A stretch of 14,666 nucleotides of DNA from an uncultured Eubacterium sp. (GTDB taxonomy: Bacteria; Bacillota; Clostridia; Lachnospirales; Lachnospiraceae), in assembly GCA_902475415.1 (NCBI GenBank), contig CABRZK010000026.1, positions 1 through 14,666 of the forward strand, written 5' to 3'. The position numbers and the translations under genes were made by a program. Below, one piece after another: positions 13,554 to 14,666 of this stretch (the stretch's first letter is position 1; each line of letters starts with the position of its first letter). The notes beneath the pieces were generated by a model. It was not told the DNA's origin, searched no databases, and was given only the letters and a program-made list of their open reading frames with translations.

Positions 13554-14570
13554 TTAGATTTTAATTATCCTGTCCTGTTCACAAATCACGCCACTTCCTC
13601 CGACCCAGACGGTCGGATTTCCATGTTCTGTTTTTACTTTTGTATAAATCTTTGATGGACGGTTCATATGTTCTCCCTGCAAAAAGCAGTTCATCTGATT
13701 TTCCTGAATCAGCCCTTTCTGATACAGATACCAGGTCAGTCCGCCATTGGATGTTCCTGTGGCACATTCTTCCGGGATTTCATACAACGGAGCAAAATTA
13801 CTGCAATATGCTGTAATCTTCTCTGCATCATGACCGATAGGTTCCCTGATCTTCTGTTCCGGTATTGCCCCTGAATCTACACGGATTATTTTATGTTCCG
13901 TGTTATTCTCATTATTATTCTGTAAATTCAGACAGGACATATGTACACCTACTACACCCAGTTCTTCTGATATTTTACGAATTTCATTCTCATCCTGTAC
14001 TGCCCGCAACAGACTTTCTCTGCTTTTGACACACATATGAATATCTCTTAAACCCGATTTTACAATGCGTACTTCCAGTGCATCATCCAAAACATTGCTG
14101 GTAAAACCGTATGCCCTGCATATTCTCTCTACATTTTTTTCATCCAGCTGCTGTTCCAGTTTTGGATGATCCATCTCCATCCAGATAATTCCTTCTGAAA
14201 CTTCTACCGGAAGCTCTGCTTCTGCTGTCACAAGTTCATACACCCCGTCATCGATTACCCCCGTCTGATATAAATAGGCGAACGATGCGATGGTCGCATG
14301 ACCGCACAGAGGTACTTCCGCTGCCGGAGTAAAATATCGGATAGAAAATTTTCTGTCACTTAAGCGCCTGATAAAGGCGGTTTCCGAAAAATGCAGCTTT
14401 GCTGCAATCTTCTGCATCTGATCCACAGACAGATGAATCCGACCGGAATCTGTATCTTCGCTCAGAGCACTCTGTTTATCTGGGTATGGCTCTTTACTTA
14501 AATACACAACTCCCGCCGGATTTCCGCCTGTCGGATGATCTGAAAATCCATTGACTACGTTTACTTTCAT
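13554..14570 (-). CDS. PhzF family protein (phenazine biosynthesis-like isomerase)
   Basis: Cytoplasmic PhzF/diaminopimelate-epimerase-fold protein, 338 residues. PhzF itself isomerises a dihydro-hydroxyanthranilate; most bacterial relatives have unknown substrates, and no phenazine genes are near. Motifs: FSDHPTGGNPAGVV (9-22), catalytic-type Glu63 in HFSETAFI, PLCGHAT (87-93), EECATGTSNGGLTWYLY (267-283; the family more often has EDPATGSA) and the closing FLQGEHMNRPSKIY (296-309). Compared with typical ~300-residue members it has an extra stretch near residues 31-47 (KQSALSEDTDSGRI) and an Asn/Glu-rich stretch near 217-226. The ATG at 14570 has AAGGAAG about 11 nt upstream, within the end of the preceding gene, 6 nt after that stop. 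A good terminator follows. The family is sure, the reaction unknown. Confidence 0.9.
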   Translation of the reverse strand: MKVNVVNGFSDHPTGGNPAGVVYLSKEPYPDKQSALSEDTDSGRIHLSVDQMQKIAAKLHFSETAFIRRLSDRKFSIRYFTPAAEVPLCGHATIASFAYLYQTGVIDDGVYELVTAEAELPVEVSEGIIWMEMDHPKLEQQLDEKNVERICRAYGFTSNVLDDALEVRIVKSGLRDIHMCVKSRESLLRAVQDENEIRKISEELGVVGVHMSCLNLQNNNENNTEHKIIRVDSGAIPEQKIREPIGHDAEKITAYCSNFAPLYEIPEECATGTSNGGLTWYLYQKGLIQENQMNCFLQGEHMNRPSKIYTKVKTEHGNPTVWVGGSGVICEQDRIIKI

Positions 14571-14576
14571 AGTTTT

Positions 14577-14666
14577 TCAGTCTTCCTTTTTATTTAAGAT
14601 CCGAATTTTCTGCTTTCTTTTTTGCTTTTTCTTAACCATTTTTTCAAGTCTATCATACATCAGATT
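14577..14666 (-). CDS. 3' end of an unidentified gene entering from the right edge
   Basis: An open minus-strand frame runs from the right edge to TGA at 14577, giving 29 visible residues ending MVKKKQKRKQKIRI then LNKKED. The tail is very rich in Lys and Arg. It could be the cytoplasmic end of a membrane protein or an RNA-binding tail; too little is visible to name a family. The stop lies 6 nt before the PhzF-family ATG, and the PhzF ribosome site is inside this frame, which supports a real co-transcribed gene. A short separate ORF starting at the in-frame ATG near the edge is the alternative. Confidence 0.5.
   Translation of the reverse strand, partial: NLMYDRLEKMVKKKQKRKQKIRILNKKED

Overview
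The window looks like a chromosomal stretch from a low-to-moderate GC Firmicute, most likely a gut Lachnospiraceae-type Clostridium. This is inferred from the gene set: a ThiXYZ-type importer, an ECF RibU, a phasin-like/UbiB gene pair, a Csp-like S8 peptidase, a DUF5721-type protein and strong AGGAG-type ribosome binding sites. No rRNA, tRNA, CRISPR array, transposase or phage gene was seen.

Left part (1-2374, plus strand): the end of an importer operon for a thiamine pyrimidine precursor. It holds the 3' end of the permease, a lipoprotein binding protein of the NMT1/THI5 family overlapping it by 4 nt, and the ATPase after a 98-bp gap. A very long perfect hairpin closes it at the convergent junction with metY.

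Middle-left part (2384-6417, minus strand): read 6328 to 2384, a phasin-like small protein, a UbiB/AarF/ABC1 atypical kinase and the riboflavin S-component RibU are closely packed. After a 116-nt structured gap comes metY, O-acetylhomoserine sulfhydrylase. Next come a PAPS-type sulfotransferase (6418-7527) and a secreted transglutaminase-like lipoprotein (7641-8813), also on minus.

Centre (8814-11220): a single plus-strand DUF5721-type gene with a near-consensus promoter and its own terminator faces a two-gene minus operon. That operon is a LarC-family protein whose N-terminal domain has lost its usual His motifs, translationally coupled (TAATG) to a divergent signal peptidase II. A 398-bp gene-free stretch follows (11221-11618). 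It carries the larC promoter region with an 8-bp inverted repeat, a 14-bp perfect palindrome over a -10 box, and a possible C-rich small RNA ending in a good terminator.

Right part (11619-14666, minus strand): a Csp-like subtilisin with an intact triad and a TTG start, a 37-codon possible small ORF, a PhzF-family protein with a clear terminator, and the lysine-rich C-terminal end of an unidentified gene running in from the right edge.

Common threads are cofactor and vitamin uptake or handling (thiamine precursor, riboflavin, nickel-pincer family) and sulfur metabolism (metY, sulfotransferase). No single new multi-gene system is evident. The most unusual items are the histidine-poor LarC coupled to a divergent LspA, the C-rich small RNA candidate, the sulfotransferase, and the phasin-like/UbiB/RibU arrangement.
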